64,000 bases of DNA, taken from positions 1-64,000 of the forward strand of contig WNNJ02002552.1 in NCBI GenBank assembly GCA_012934845.2. Direction: 5' to 3'. The position numbers and the translations under genes are program-made. The notes beneath the pieces are model-generated. The model saw only the letters and a list, made by a program, of their open reading frames with translations, made no database searches and was not told the DNA's origin. This document shows, piece after piece, positions 46,103 to 61,100 of the stretch (its first letter is position 1; each line of letters opens with the position of its first letter). Source of the DNA: Pomphorhynchus laevis. Lineage: Eukaryota; Acanthocephala; Palaeacanthocephala; Echinorhynchida; Pomphorhynchidae.

Positions 46103-49100
46103 CTAAAAGATGTAAGCACCAATATGTTGAAACATTGACAAATTTTTGCATCTCACCCGTATTTGCTAATGTATGGAACTGATTTATTTATTTCATCATT
46201 TGAATGCACCATTGGCAGATAATAAGATCTTTGTACTTCTAGAATTTGGCCAATGTGCCTCTGACATTCGCAATTAACATTTAAACCATCTTTCAGTAAT
46301 CTAATCTGTGTAGCCACGTGTCTACCCTAATTGCAAATGCATATATATATTTGTTCCAAGTTAAAACATAAATTTTAATTTGTAAGTTAGATTTTTTTTA
46401 ATTTTTTTAAACTTTTCTCGTTTATACATAAATTTTAATAAAACTCGATTAAATACATCGTTAAAGAGCGATATTTAGTATATCATCAAGATACCATGTG
46501 CTTAAGAAATTGATTGAATTTACTCTTATAATCTTTCATAATCTATATAATAGATTTAAATGACTATTGTATTTCAAATTTGACATAAGCTCATCTAATA
46601 AATTTTATTTTATTTACCTGTGTATTTATCAAAAACTTGTGTATTTATTGATGGTATTACAACCGATCAGGTTATAACACAGATCAACAATTTTAGCATA
46701 ACCATAACAAACATTTGTATAAACACATTGCTTATACGATTAACATATAAAGATCAGATCAGCTTACTGAGTCTACGTATTTTCTACTATTTATAAATTA
46801 AAAATAATGCTAAATAAAAATAAATAATTGTTATAAGATTTTTTATAATTTATATCAAGTTACAATTTAAAATTGAAATTTTAAATAAAAGTCAATTTTT
46901 ATAAAATTGACTAGTAAATAACGAGGATTTATCATAATAAGCATTATAGGTCATCAAGAGGAACTGCTATGTTATCAGGTTTCGGCCCCTAACTCATCTA
47001 CCCAACATAGCAGCGGGGCCAAATACATGCTAATGATGTATTTCCTCTGATAAAACTATCTAGTATATTATTCTAATACAAAGTATATTATTTATTATCC
47101 ATCCATAAAAATTTGCCACTTAAGAGTTTAAATTTATTCTTCATATTATTGTGTTGATTTATATATTTTACTATTTTCTGCTTGATGTTATTTTTATAGT
47201 AACCTAGTTTAAAATATGTATCTATTAAATTATTTAAATGATTTTGAAGAAAGCCAATATCATTACATATTGTTGCAATTCTTAAAATTTCATTATTTAA
47301 TGTATTATATTTTATATTATATGGTATGCATGAATGCTCATGCAAAAATATGTTTCTTGTAAATTTAAATATGTCATCTTTACGATATAAATTAATAGTA
47401 GTTTTAGTTAATGTTAATTTAATGTTCATATCTAGATATACACCTTCTTTATCATTAATATTGGTTTTGTTAAGAATAAGGCTTTCTGGATAAATTTGTT
47501 CACTAATTGAATAAAATCATTAGAATTAAATACACATATATCATCAATATATCGAAACATATATTTCATATATTTATAAAGTTTAGATTTAGTTTTTACA
47601 CAGTTATGAACAAATTCATATTCTATAAAGCTTAAAATCAAGTCAGCTATAATTGGGCTACTATTACCTCTTATTGGAACACCTTTTATTTGTCTAACTA
47701 TATATGTCCCTACTTTTTACATATTCATTCACATATTTACGACAATCAAGATTTGAAGTGGTCATTTCTAAAAGATTGCCCAGCTAGTTTACGAAACTTT
47801 TTTTCAATTACAATATAGCGTCGATGGCAAGTACGCATACATCTGTAATGCACCCTTTCTCTTATTTAATATTATTTTATATGTAAATATATTAATTTAC
47901 CTTTCATTTTTCCTCAGTATATAAAAATTGTAGTGTATGTTTAAGTATTTCACTTTTTGACAATGATATTAGGATAACTAAATTCAATAGATTATTTAAA
48001 TGCTCAGGTAAATTAATCGACGATAATGCTTTGATAAATTAAGCACATTTATGGAAATATACCTTGTATACTACTTAAAGCTAAAATACTAATGCCTTTG
48101 GCACCAAAATGATCATCGGAATCATATAGAAGAAATTCGGCTTATTTTGCTTGACTAAGCGTAGCAAGTGCATTTATTTAAATATATCAATGCTGCCAAA
48201 TAATACAGCAGTTGTAGATGTTTAAAATTATAAAGTATCTCATTTGTAAATATTTTTTATATTTTTGTTATTAAATATTTTAAATATTTTTATTTATCAT
48301 TATGTTTAATTTATAAATAATTTAATTACGTAGCCTCAGTTACCTGATCTGATTTATAGATTGCTTGGGTTTGAAATGTGTCCAGGCGAGAATATTTCTA
48401 ATGTTGACAGTCATACGCTACTGATTACGAAGAAATGAATAGCGTCAGCGATATCTTACTCTCTACCTACAATTTATCGTTGTCTGGATCCTTTCCTCTT
48501 GGACTTGCCAAGCTGTAACTTCATCATCGAGGCTGATCTTATTTGAACTAATCACTAAATTTCAATACTTACATTAGTATGGAATTTTGGAGCAAGATAA
48601 TTAGAACACTAATTTATTTTTATATTTCGCAAGCTGCTGCTTATCGCATCATCAGAAGCGAAACATACAATGTTTTTAAACAATTTTTATGTTATATTCA
48701 AGTGCACACAATCACCTTTACTTCATTGTTTGAACATATCATCCAAATTGCTAGATAAAAATATTTAATGGACAATGGAATTAGAAGTTGAAGATATTAT
48801 GACATTTTAGATGTCGTTGTTAGTAGAAGAGCAAATGATATTTAAAAAACATGTGTACATCACAAAAGTTTAAATATTCAAAAGTTTAAATATAAGCGTA
48901 TTTTAGATTAAATTAGAAGTAGTAGTTCATTAAGGAATAACATAGAAGTGGAGGAAATACTAAAGTGTATTGAATATTGTTGTAGTGGACAATATAGAAG
49001 CGTATTTCTTAATACATTAATGAATTAGAAGTGAAAGGTAATATGACATTTTAGATGTCGTTGTTAGTAGTAGATGAAATGATATTTCAAAAACATCCGT

Positions 49101-52100
49101 ACATCACAAAACTTAAAATATTCCAAATATTGTTTTATTGAATGCTAATGTACCTAACTATTAGAAGTTATTCGCAGCTCATTTTAGTTGTATTTGAGTT
49201 GTAAAATTTAAATGTTTCATATTTAAATGAATTAGACGCAAAAGACAGTAATAAAAATAAAACAAAATCATCGCTTACAACATCGTTACAAAATATTCAA
49301 TTAAATATTTTCTTTATTATTCGACATGATATTATTACGACTTTTACGAATGTAATAAATACGCTTCTAGTATTTCTTTATTCAATATGGCCATTTTGTG
49401 TTTTATCAAAAGGAACAGCTTGTTTGAATAAAAAATACTAGAAGCGTATTACATTCGTAATAATATGGTGTCGAATAATGAAGCAGATATTACATTAAAT
49501 ATTTTGTAAAGATGTTGCACACGCTTATTTTGTTTTATTTTTATTTATCGTATTTTTGTTTGATCTTTCTTTAAACCGGCATTTGTGTTTGCTCCATTGT
49601 TTTATTCCTTCAATTTACCGATATGTTAAAAATACAATATGTCAAATGTTAAAGAATACAATGCTTAATAATTCAATTGTTTATTTATTGAAGATCGTCG
49701 AACACAAAATTCACGTCACCAAAATGGCGGTGATTTTGTACACTTGAATATAAAATTAAAAACTTTATAAAATATTAAACAGAGAAAAATCGGCACTTTT
49801 AAAATGTGTGTGAGTACATGAAAATTTTTAATGAATTGAGCGTAAATGTTAAAATGAATAGTTTTAATGATTTTAGTTCAAATTTTATAAATAATCAATT
49901 GTAGTTTTTAAGAAATAATAATTTTTTATAAAATTTTAATGCAAATAAACATATGCGGACAAAACGACCAGCATTGCCAAAATACAATCCTAAGGCCTTG
50001 CACATGAAGAAGCTCCTCTGGGGATTAAGAGCTGATTCTAATCCGTTTGATCGGAGGAGGTTTCTCATGTGCCGACTCCAAGATCAAATATATGAAGAGT
50101 CGTTGAAGCGTGATGCAAGAAAGCTGCTGTTCTTCAATACTTTCTCAAAAGAATGGTGGTCATCCATAAGGAGGACCACCTTTCGGTCTTGGAGAGCAGC
50201 AGCTTCCAAGTGGATTGCTTCAAAAAGCATTAAGATTGTATTAGAGGAAATGAAAAAGAAACATCTCTCAAATGCAATGATATGCTCCGAAGATGTGCAG
50301 CTTCAAAATAGGTTACAGCTTACTCTCCATCATATTGACCCATTGGAAGAAAATATTACACTTGAAAATCTCTTGGACGCGTGGCCGATCACGCCTAAGA
50401 CGTCATATAATGTCATCTCGGTGTGCGCGGCTGCTACCAAGTTGATCGACAAGGAACTCCGAGGGCAAATCGCGGCTAAACTGATAGCTTCACCGCTAGC
50501 AGCCTGGCCATATATTGCGCTTGGAAAAATAATATTTCTTCCAAAGTGTCAATGGGTGTCAACAATTAAGGACACGAGACCAATCACCATATCCAATAAT
50601 ATTGTGATGGTCTATGAAAGAGCTCTGACAAGATACCTGGCTCGCCACTACGAGTCGCGTGGATTGTTGGGTGACCACATTCACGGGTTTCGTAGTGGTA
50701 GGGGAACTGTAAAAGCAGTCAGGGCGTTGCAGGTTGTTCTCACCAAACATACACGGCCGGCACTGCTGTATTCTCTTGACGTGTCTGCAGCCTTTGATAA
50801 CATCACACTCGACTCAGTAATAGAAACGTTGAGAAGAGATGTTGTTCCACTGAACATTCTGCGTCGAGTGTGGGGAATTTTGGAGAGCAGAAGCTTCTAT
50901 CTAGAAGACGACAACGGTCCCTTGTATAATCTATCCAAGGGTATTCCTCAAGGGTCCCCTTTATCGCCAATCCTTTATATGATTACAACAAGGGGAGTTT
51001 TGGATGGACATTTGGATAGAAACACCAGTGGTACTATCTATGCGGACGATATATCGCTGGTGTTTAAAAGAGATTCCTTGTCTGACAGGAGATTCGACGA
51101 CAGAGTGAAATCTGTGGTGAATGGGATTGCTAGACGCCTGTCTAAGTTGGGTTTGTCGTGTAACCCAACGAAAAGCAATTTCATTCACTGCAGATTTCGC
51201 AAACCAGGACGCCATACTAAATTATTTATTGCTCTGCCGGGGATCGGTAGAGACAAATAAGGATACTGGGATCTGTCTTCGAATCCAGGCTGCACTGTTG
51301 ATCAGACATGGCAAAATGTTTTAAATTAGTAAAAAATGGTATAAAGTTGTTCTGGCGTGCAAGACGCTTAAACGTCAGTTTGAGTAGGTGTATAGTAGTA
51401 CTCAACGCGTTTGTGTTGAGTGGCCTATACTTCTACTCAAATAATCGTCCACCAGAACAATCTTATATATTTTTAACAAGGCTTCTAGAATTAATTAAAA
51501 AAGAATTAAATAATAATGAATATTTGAAAAACAAATTAATTAAAAAATATATAAAGTTTTATAATGTAAAAATAAAAAAGTTTGAATAATTTTAATTTTT
51601 TGAATGAATTTGACTTACTTTGTTTTTGCGTTTAATTTAAAATCTTATGTAAATTATTTGTTGTATCAAAAATGAAATAGAATTTTTTGTTTAAATTTGG
51701 TTTTATTTATTTATTTTTATCATTGTTTTTACAATCACAAATCCGAAAAGAAAAATAATTACGACAGTCAAAAGACAAATGCTTCCCGTAGATGGGTTTG
51801 CAGAAGAGCACATACAGGCGTAAAGATTTACTTTTCATAAATTTAACGTTCATTGTTAATCAATGTTTTTTTACTTTAATAAATTCTTACATTTTTTAAA
51901 TATTATACGTTTTTATGATGCGAGCAGCAGCTTGCGAAATATAAAAATAAATTAATGTTTTATGATCCTGTCTCCAAATTCCAAATTAAATCTAAATCAA
52001 TATCAATTAGTTTTAACTTCTATTAGTGCGGAATGTAGTTTGTTTCAACAGTGATGACAACGAAGTTAGCAGAATTGTAATTTTTGAAAAAATGGGTGAG

Positions 52101-55100
52101 TAGTTTAAAGAATAACGATGTTCTAAATATGTAGTACCTGAGTAACAGTTAAAGAAATGATCGAAATGGTACATCAATGGATATTCAGTGTCAGCAACAT
52201 TGCCTTCTGTGATCAGTAATATCGTCTGATTGTCATCGTTGAAAATATTTTCACTTCAATAAATGATTATAAATTCACAATAAATATTTGTCTGACCGTA
52301 CATGTTGGACATTTGATAATGTGCCGATATACTTATCAAAGTTTTCAGCAATTTGCTAAATTGAATATAAAATTGGCGAACGAGATTTATTAATTTATAA
52401 TTTTCGAAATTTCAAACGACACTGGTCATCTGAGTATGAACACAGTGTTGTTTGCAATTCCCAAATAATGGATTTATAAACCTCGTTCACCAATTCCATA
52501 TCAAATTCTTAAGTAACGCGAATTATATATTTCGACAGTTCAATCGCTATATTGAACGGGCATGTTCAGTTGATTAGTAGGTTTCCTAATAAATTCAACT
52601 GTTCATTTTGATATAATTGATACCACTTTTCTGTCGTAGCAATACATTTATCAAATGAAGGCAATTCCTGCTATTTTGTGCTCCCTATTATATTTTTGTT
52701 GATTTGTTACTTACCGTAGTTAAGCAAAATCAAAATTTAAATTAATTTTATAATTTGCCTTCTATTGTTTCGTTTACATCAGGATCGAACTATAATATCC
52801 AGAGTCACATTTATCATGACATCTTTTGTCTACACGACAAGCTATGACAACAATAATGATTTAAAGGCATCACTTAGTTTTGTATCTGTGAGATAGTGAG
52901 CAATTTGCGTAATAATTATTTATAATTATTAAATAATTATTAATTATTGATTGAACAGGACAGAGTAATTTCTTTTTACTAAAAATTGGTAATTTGATTA
53001 ATTAAATTAGTAATTGACTTATTACTAGTTCTATTGGTAATTTCACTAATTTTTAATATAAAAAGAATTTATTTCACACTCTCTACTATTCAATCAAACA
53101 TTAAAAAATATGGGTGAACAATCAATTTATAACACACGTATTAATAATTTCATATTTGGTAACGAAAATTTCCATCAGTGCCATCCATAATTTCCTTTAA
53201 AATTTATAAGATGTTAGATCTCGCTGCTATGTTGAGTCGATGAATAAGGGACGAACCCTGATAAAATTACAGTTACTCCTGATGATTTCTAATCGTTATT
53301 CTTATACATCGTCTGATATTTATTAGTCAATTCATAAAAATTGACTATTATTTTAAATTTCAATTTTTAATTCTTACTTGATATAAATATAAATTCTATA
53401 AAATCTTATATAATTATTTATTATTTATCTTTATTTTTATTTATATATCGTATAAGATACGTATACACAGTTATCTGATCTGATCTGTTCTACTGACAAG
53501 TTATAATTGATCTGTAGACTTCGTTTTACCGGTAATATAATCTCTGTCAGAAATACTGAAACGATGTATTCTTGATACGTCAATATTGCTTTTCTGCTTA
53601 TTTTCAAATCAACATTGATGAATTTTATTTCTATTTCTATTTTATTTCTATTGGGAAGTGTAAATCAACAAAATATTATTAAAATATTAAATTTACAATA
53701 TATAAATCAATAAACTATTATTAAAAATTTATTAAACCTATTTATCGGAAATTTTTCATGAATGGAAGATAAACAATATGCTTTGTATCAGAATAAAGTA
53801 CACTAAATAATCAAATTTTATCCGAGGAATACGTCATTAGCGCGTATTTAGCCCCACTGCTCAATTGGATCGAGGATTAGGGGCCGAAATCTGATAACAT
53901 AGCAATTCCTCCTGATGACTCTATTCCATCGTATGTTAGTTATTATCCAATTCATAAAAAATACTTATATTTTAAATTTTAATTTTTTATTGTAAATTGA
54001 TATAAATATAAATTGTACAAAATCTTATATAATTATTTATCTTTATTTTTATTTATATATAATATAAAATACGTAGACTCAATTATCTAATCCGATTTAT
54101 GTACACATTTAGTCAATACTTAATAATTTTGCGTATTTATCAATTATCATACTAAGCACAAACATTGTAACAATTAAATTTGATTAAATTGATTTAATTA
54201 ATTCAATTTTTTAATTGAATTTAAAATTAAATTCAATTAATATTTCCAACTTTTCGATTTTTGTGTATAAATAATGTTTTTGTGAAGTAGACTGCAAAAT
54301 ATTTAATGTTTTATGCTTTGAAATTTATAAATAATTTAATACGTACTTTTTAAATGTAGTAGATACTGCATTTGAAAAGTATTCAAATTTGATTTAGTTA
54401 CAAATTCATATTGAAAAATTACTTACTGTGTACTGCAGATTGCATTCAACGTTACTCCCGATATTAAATTGGTTAGTATCACCTTGCAATTCAGAACAGT
54501 GAAAAAGCACCTGCTTGTCCAAATTTTCGCACTTTATGTAACCAAAAGATCCTTTCATTACTTGAATTACCCCGTAAATTAATTTTGATTGTATTAATGC
54601 TTGTACATATTTGGCGTAAGAGGCATGTGTGAGTTTGTTTTTCACCAATATGAACCTAACCTGCGAACAGTTTATGAAGTCAATGAAATAATTAAATTTG
54701 TACAGTTGGATTACCGTTATCATATAAATTGAATTGATATCATAAATGTGTTATCTAAGTGACTTGTTCGCAGAAGTAAATGTATCAATACATTAAACTG
54801 TTCGATCGCTAATTGCTTGACCGTCAACTAATTGACCGTTCACTATTGATCGTTAACTATTCACCCTTTAACTCTTTAAACATTAACTGCTTGACCGTTA
54901 ACTGTTTGACCGCTAACTGTTCACACGTAAACTGTTTGAACGTTAAATGTTTAAAGATTAACAGTTGAAACGTAAACTGTTTAAACGTAAACTGTTTAAA
55001 CGTAAACTGTTTAAACGTAAACTGTTTAAACGTTAACTGTTTAAACGTAAACTGTTTAAACCTTAACTGTTTAAACGTCAAATGTTTAAACGTCAAACGT

Positions 55101-58100
55101 TTAAACGTTAACTGTTTAAACGTTAACTGTTTAAACCTTAACTGTTTAAACGTTAATGTTTAAACGTTAACTGTTTAATCGTAAACTGTTATAACGTAAA
55201 CTGTTTAAACCTAAACTGTTTAAACATATACTGTTTAAACATCAGATGTTTAAACATTAACTGTTAAAACGTAAACTGTTTAAACATATACTGTTTAAAC
55301 ATTAAATGTAAACATTAACTGTTTAAACGTAAACTGTTTAAACATATACGTTTCAAACATATACTGTTTAAACATTAAATGTTTAAACATTAACTGTTTA
55401 AACGTAAACTGTTTAAACGTTAACTGTTTAAACCTTAACTGTTTAAACGTTAACTGTTTAAACCTTAACTGTTTAAACGTCAACTGTTTAAATTTTAACT
55501 GTTTAAACGTTAACTGTTTAAATGTTAACTGTTTAAACGTTAACTGTTTAAACTAAACTGTTTAAACGTAACCTGTTTAAACGTTAACTGTTTAAGCGTT
55601 AATTGTTTAAACGTTAACTAAAATAAACGTTAACTGTTTTGATAGTTCACTGTTTTAACAGTGCATATTTGAATCTAACTGTTTGAATGATAACTGTTTG
55701 GATGTTAACTGTTTGAACGTTAAATATTGAAACATTAGCTGTTTAAAGTTAAATATTGAAACATTAGCTGTTTGAGCGTTAAGTATTTTAACTAACTGTT
55801 TGGACGCTAACTGTTTTGAACGACAAATATTCTAATATTAACTGTTTGAAAGTCAACTGTTTAAACGTTAAATGCTTGATCGCTAACTGTTTGAACGTTA
55901 ACAGTTTGAACGTTAATTGTTTGAGCGGCAACTGTTTGAACATAAACTGTTTGATTGCTAACTGTTTAACGTTAACTGTTTGGTCGTTAATTGTTTGATC
56001 GTTAACTGTTTGAACGTTAACTGTTTGGTCGTTAATTGTTTGATCGTTAACTGTTTGAACGTTAACTGTTTGACGTTAACTAATTAAGCGCAAACTGTTT
56101 GAAGGTTAACTGTTTGAACGTTAACTGTTTGATGGTTAACTCTCTGAACGTTAAATGTTTAAACGTCAACTGTTTGAACGTTAGCTGTTTGAACTTTAAC
56201 TGTTTGAACGTTAACTGTTTAAACGTTAACTGTCTGAACGTCAGCTGTTTGAACATTTACTGTTTAAACGTTATGGTCTTCTAGCACATAATTAAAGTGA
56301 TATCAAGCTTAAAACGTCGGAAATTCGCTATTTTATAAATTATTGTCTTATGGGTAAGTTTGTTATTTTCACATGTAAGAGTAAAAAATTGTATTTTTTG
56401 ACTTTATTAAAATTGCGCTTTTAATAAACCGAAATGGCAATCAATTGTTAAAACAATCAAGTACAAATTACTTAATATTATTGTTGATTATATTAGCCTA
56501 TTATTTACCTTGAGTCCGGTGGTCAACTGCTGGTCTTGAAGATCTATCTGTGATACATCGAATTGAACAAAAACGGTTTGAAATTTTGCTCTGTACGCGA
56601 TGTGTCCTATATTAGATGTAAAGCTATTTGTCTAAAAGGATATAAAATAATATTAAATTATAGCTACCTATAGTATTATATACATAATATCTTCGACCAA
56701 TTTACTGCAGAAAGTTTACTCATCATCAATGGATAATATGTTTTAAACGACGATTTATTTTGGCTTATAATATATAAAGCATAACCTCAACGATTTAATC
56801 TGGTCAGACCTATACACACATTTATTATTAAACCGATTAAATGCGACCTAGGCATGAATGTCTAATTTACAAAAACCAGCTCGCAAGACTATCAAGGCAC
56901 ATTACACAGTAAAATTTATTAGTTTGATGTTATGTTCCTCGCATCGTAAATATTAGGTGAATAAGTCTCTGCGAATCATGTTAGACTCATTTCAACACTT
57001 CACCAACTCTTACTTGACTGCAAATTTCGTTAAATTGTTTTTTTTTTCATTATTTACTAATTCACTTTGTGAAAGTTCTTTTTAGAGCACTAATTTTATT
57101 TATCGACAAAAAGAGCGTGGTAGTTGCATTATAGACATAAATAAAATTTCACTGTCCTTAATTTCAATATATTAATTTTACTTATTTATTGAACATGACA
57201 GAGTAAAATAAATTTGTTTTTTAAGCTTTTTGATTTATTGTAATTTATTCCTAATGCTGATAGCAGTCAACTATTGAAAATTCAATTAATTTTAAGCAAC
57301 AAATTCATTTCATTATCTCCTGTTCATTCAGGAATTAAAGCATATGAGTAAACAATTTATTTATAACATGATATCTACTTACTAATCCATAACTCAATTA
57401 TACGCCTATAAAACCCAGTCATTAGATTGTAATTTCTTACAAATAAGTGGTCTCTGATCTACACAAAATGTTTCCATTTGCTGAGAAATAGTCGTTCAAT
57501 TTTTGCACTTATTTCCCATTATCCTCTGTAATCAGAAAATGTTGATGTTTCCAGAAAAAGCAATTATAACGTTATAATTGATAGAATAATTATAACATAA
57601 TACTAGGTAAAATAATACTAGAATACTATGGAGCTTTTATGTGATTACCATAACTAACACTTAATAAAACTTACATCATTCGTACGGCTTTGGGGCAGTG
57701 AGTGAATGTATCCTTCCATAATATCACAAGAGGATTCAATATTGAATGAAGAGGGATTTAATTTTATTAAGTTGTGGGCAGTTAACTGTGAATTGCTTTT
57801 ATTTATCATCGTTTGATACTCGACATAATCTAAACACAATATTTATAAAATACTACGAAATGCAGTATTCATTAATGTTCATAACGACGAAACTTATCTA
57901 TATATTTCGTCTCGTTGATTGAAAAGAATATTAAATTGTATACCATTTTTACAGAACTTTCATAATAAGTAATGTTGAAAAGCAAAAAAGGAAGTTAAAT
58001 TTCATTGGGATGTTTATAGAGCAAACAAGACAATGTCTTTAGAATGCATATATCGAGGCAAATTCCGCCTATAATGTACTAGTGATCATATATATCATGT

Positions 58101-61100
58101 TGTAAACGATACTCATACTATTTGCATCAATAAATCAAACATTCAACTTAAACTATAAATTATGTAAGATTTAATTCGCTTGTATCCATTTTTAAAAGAC
58201 ATCCTTATCACCATGCGCTAGGCTAGGGATAATGAAAATTTTTAACACCTGGTCAATTATATATCGTATATAAAAATAAACAAAAGTGAGTCACAACTTT
58301 ACGTACTAAATCAATGAGAAACTTGTTGCTGCATCTTATCTGATATCATTAGAATTTAAGGTTTATAGGTTGCTGTTTTCAATTTGGTACTTGCAGCACT
58401 CACAATGGCTCCTAGACGATTTCCGGTACTTAATTTTATGAAATTAATATGTGAAAGAAAGTATTTACATGAATATGATAAGGAACCAAACAACGCCAGG
58501 AGAGCTAGTGCTAATTTTTTCATTGATTTAAAATTTTATTGTAAAGAATTGCATTATGTAAGAATTATGTTCTCAGCAATGACCTCAGTAGATTATGATT
58601 TTAACTCAATTTTCTGTAATTTATGTGATTCATGTCAAAAACTTGATAATTGCTTATTTTTGCACAAACATCGACATAGAACGACGTAGGCCACTAAAAT
58701 AGGAATGGTGGGTCAGTTGGTGATCCGCGGGTCAGTGGTTCGTCATTCCTGCGCTATTCAAATCAATTTTGTTTAATTTTACACGTTCTCAGTTTATTCA
58801 AGAATGCTTATCAAACACTTATTGAGCCATTTACAAATTTGCTTTGTCATCTTGGATAATAACAAATTACTGAAAGAACTTTTGTGATGTACGGTAGTCG
58901 TAAGCTGTATATTAAAATTTCAAGTTCGTATCTTGATAAAAATAACTTGGTATCGGTTTTTGTGCAAATCAAAATTTTATAGTAGATCGGATATTCTTAT
59001 ATACCTCGTGTTTGAATTAAGATAAATGGAGAAAATTCGTTTCCAATCCGAATTATTTCCAATCCGACGGCACTACGGCACGTCATCTTCAGGGTCTATA
59101 AATAAAACACATTGGTAAAAGAAATTAGAAAGTGCAGAAAAACTAAAATACGCCCTACTGATTGTTCATCCATTGTCCATCTGTATTGATGGTGGCAAAC
59201 ACAAATTTCTAGCAACTAAGTTTAAACTAACCTTTAAGGTTATGTCTGCTTTATTGTTAGGGACTATGTAATCTTTAAAGGTATCAAGATACATAGCTTC
59301 GATAATGTTACGCTTTGTTTTGTTAGTTTCTCAGTGGTGTAATTAGGTTAATGTGCATTAAGTGGTTATTAACACCTATATGTTGATAAATGGCACAAGA
59401 TGATGTATACTGTCCGTGTAATGCTCTCTTCATTATATATGAGTGTTCTTTGGCACGGATAGCTAACGGTCTTCCTGTTTGGCCCACATATATTTTCTTA
59501 CACTGAAGGCATGGAAAATTGTAGCCAACACCGGTCGATTCGAATTCTGGTTTTAGTTTAAACATACTGGATATCCTAGATAGTAAACGAGTGAAGGGAA
59601 ATATGTCATCTCTACATAGACCGAGATTGCTACACATTAAGGAATGTGCCTTGTGGTTGATGAATGGGACCTCGATGAACTTTTTCCCTTGAATTACAAA
59701 TCGTTGTCTTTGATTATTTATGATGCGAAGGGCATGATGGAATGCGAGATTAATGATATTAGGTGGAAAGTCTGCTTGTTTTAGTAGAAAATAGATATAA
59801 TTCAATTCATCCCGAAGTAAATGTTCATTTGAGCAAATACGGTGTGCTCGCAGGAATAGAGATCGTGCCTGTGACGTTTTCAATTTTACAGGTGAATGAT
59901 ATGACCAGCTAGTTACAATGTTAGGGATATCTTTCCTGTGCACTGTTGTACTGATTAGATTACCTAGCAATACCTTTACGTCCAAAAAACTAATGCAGTT
60001 GTTATCAGTGTGTTCAATACTCCAATTAATATCATTATCTTTAGAATTTAGGACTTCAATAATAAAATCGTCTGGAGGTAAATCAGAATCAAATGCCATA
60101 AATGCATCATCCACGTAACGCACGTAGAATCTTAGGCTGGGTAAGCGTTGGTAAATGTCACCCTCCCAATTTCGTAAATAAATCTCAGCCAACGCCGGTC
60201 CTAATGGAGATCCCATTGCGACCCCGTTAGATTGAACTTCATATTTTTGTTAAACACAAAATGGTTTTTGTTAGTGCAGAACGAGATGAGTTCTAACCAT
60301 TCAGAAAAATCGAGTGTCCAGTTATGTTCCTTATTAGTCAGTAAATGACTAGCAACTGTTATTTTCTACTAAAATAAGCTGACTTTCCACCTGATATCAT
60401 TAATCGCGCATTCCATCATGCCCTTCGCATCATAAATAATCAAAGACAACGATTTGTAATTCAAGGGAAAAAGTTCATCGAGGTCCCATTCATCAACCAC
60501 AAGGCACATTCCTTAATGTGTAGCAATCTCGGTCTATGTAGAGATGACATATTTCCCTTCACTCGTTTACTATCTAGGATATCCAGTATGTTTAAACTAA
60601 AACCAGAATTCGAATCGACCGGTGTTGGCTACAATTTTCCATGCCTTCAGTGTAAGAAAATATATGTGGGCCAAACAGGAAGACCGTTAGCTATCCGTGC
60701 CAAAGAACACTCATATATAATGAAGAGAGCATTACACGGACAGTATACATCATCTTGTGCCATTTATCAACATATAGGTGTTAATAACCACTTAATGCAC
60801 ATTAACCTAATTACACCACTGAGAAACTAACAAAACAAAGCGTAACATTATCGAAGCTATGTATCTTGATACCTTTAAAGATTACATAGTCCCTAACAAT
60901 AAAGCAGACATAACCTTAAAGGTTAGTTTAAACTTAGTTGCTAGAAATTTGTGTTTGCCACCATCAATACAGATGGACAATGGATGAACAATCAGTAGGG
61001 CGTATTTTAGTTTTTCTGCACTTTCTAATTTCTTTTACCAATGTGTTTTATTTCTAGACCCTGAAGATGACATGCCGTAGTGCCGTCGAAATATTGGATT

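Noticed and set aside
46964-47020. Firm HDV-ribozyme call
   Set aside because: Crossing helices fit, but P3, P1.1 and P4 are not evident.
48330-48438. Possible terminal exon on plus strand (LPDLIYRLLGFEMCPG...)
   Set aside because: Its first half matches the tail of Penelope family B; no upstream exons.
54857-56284. Repetitive proteins (FKQLT / NVNCL type)
   Set aside because: By-products of a 15-bp minisatellite inside an intron.
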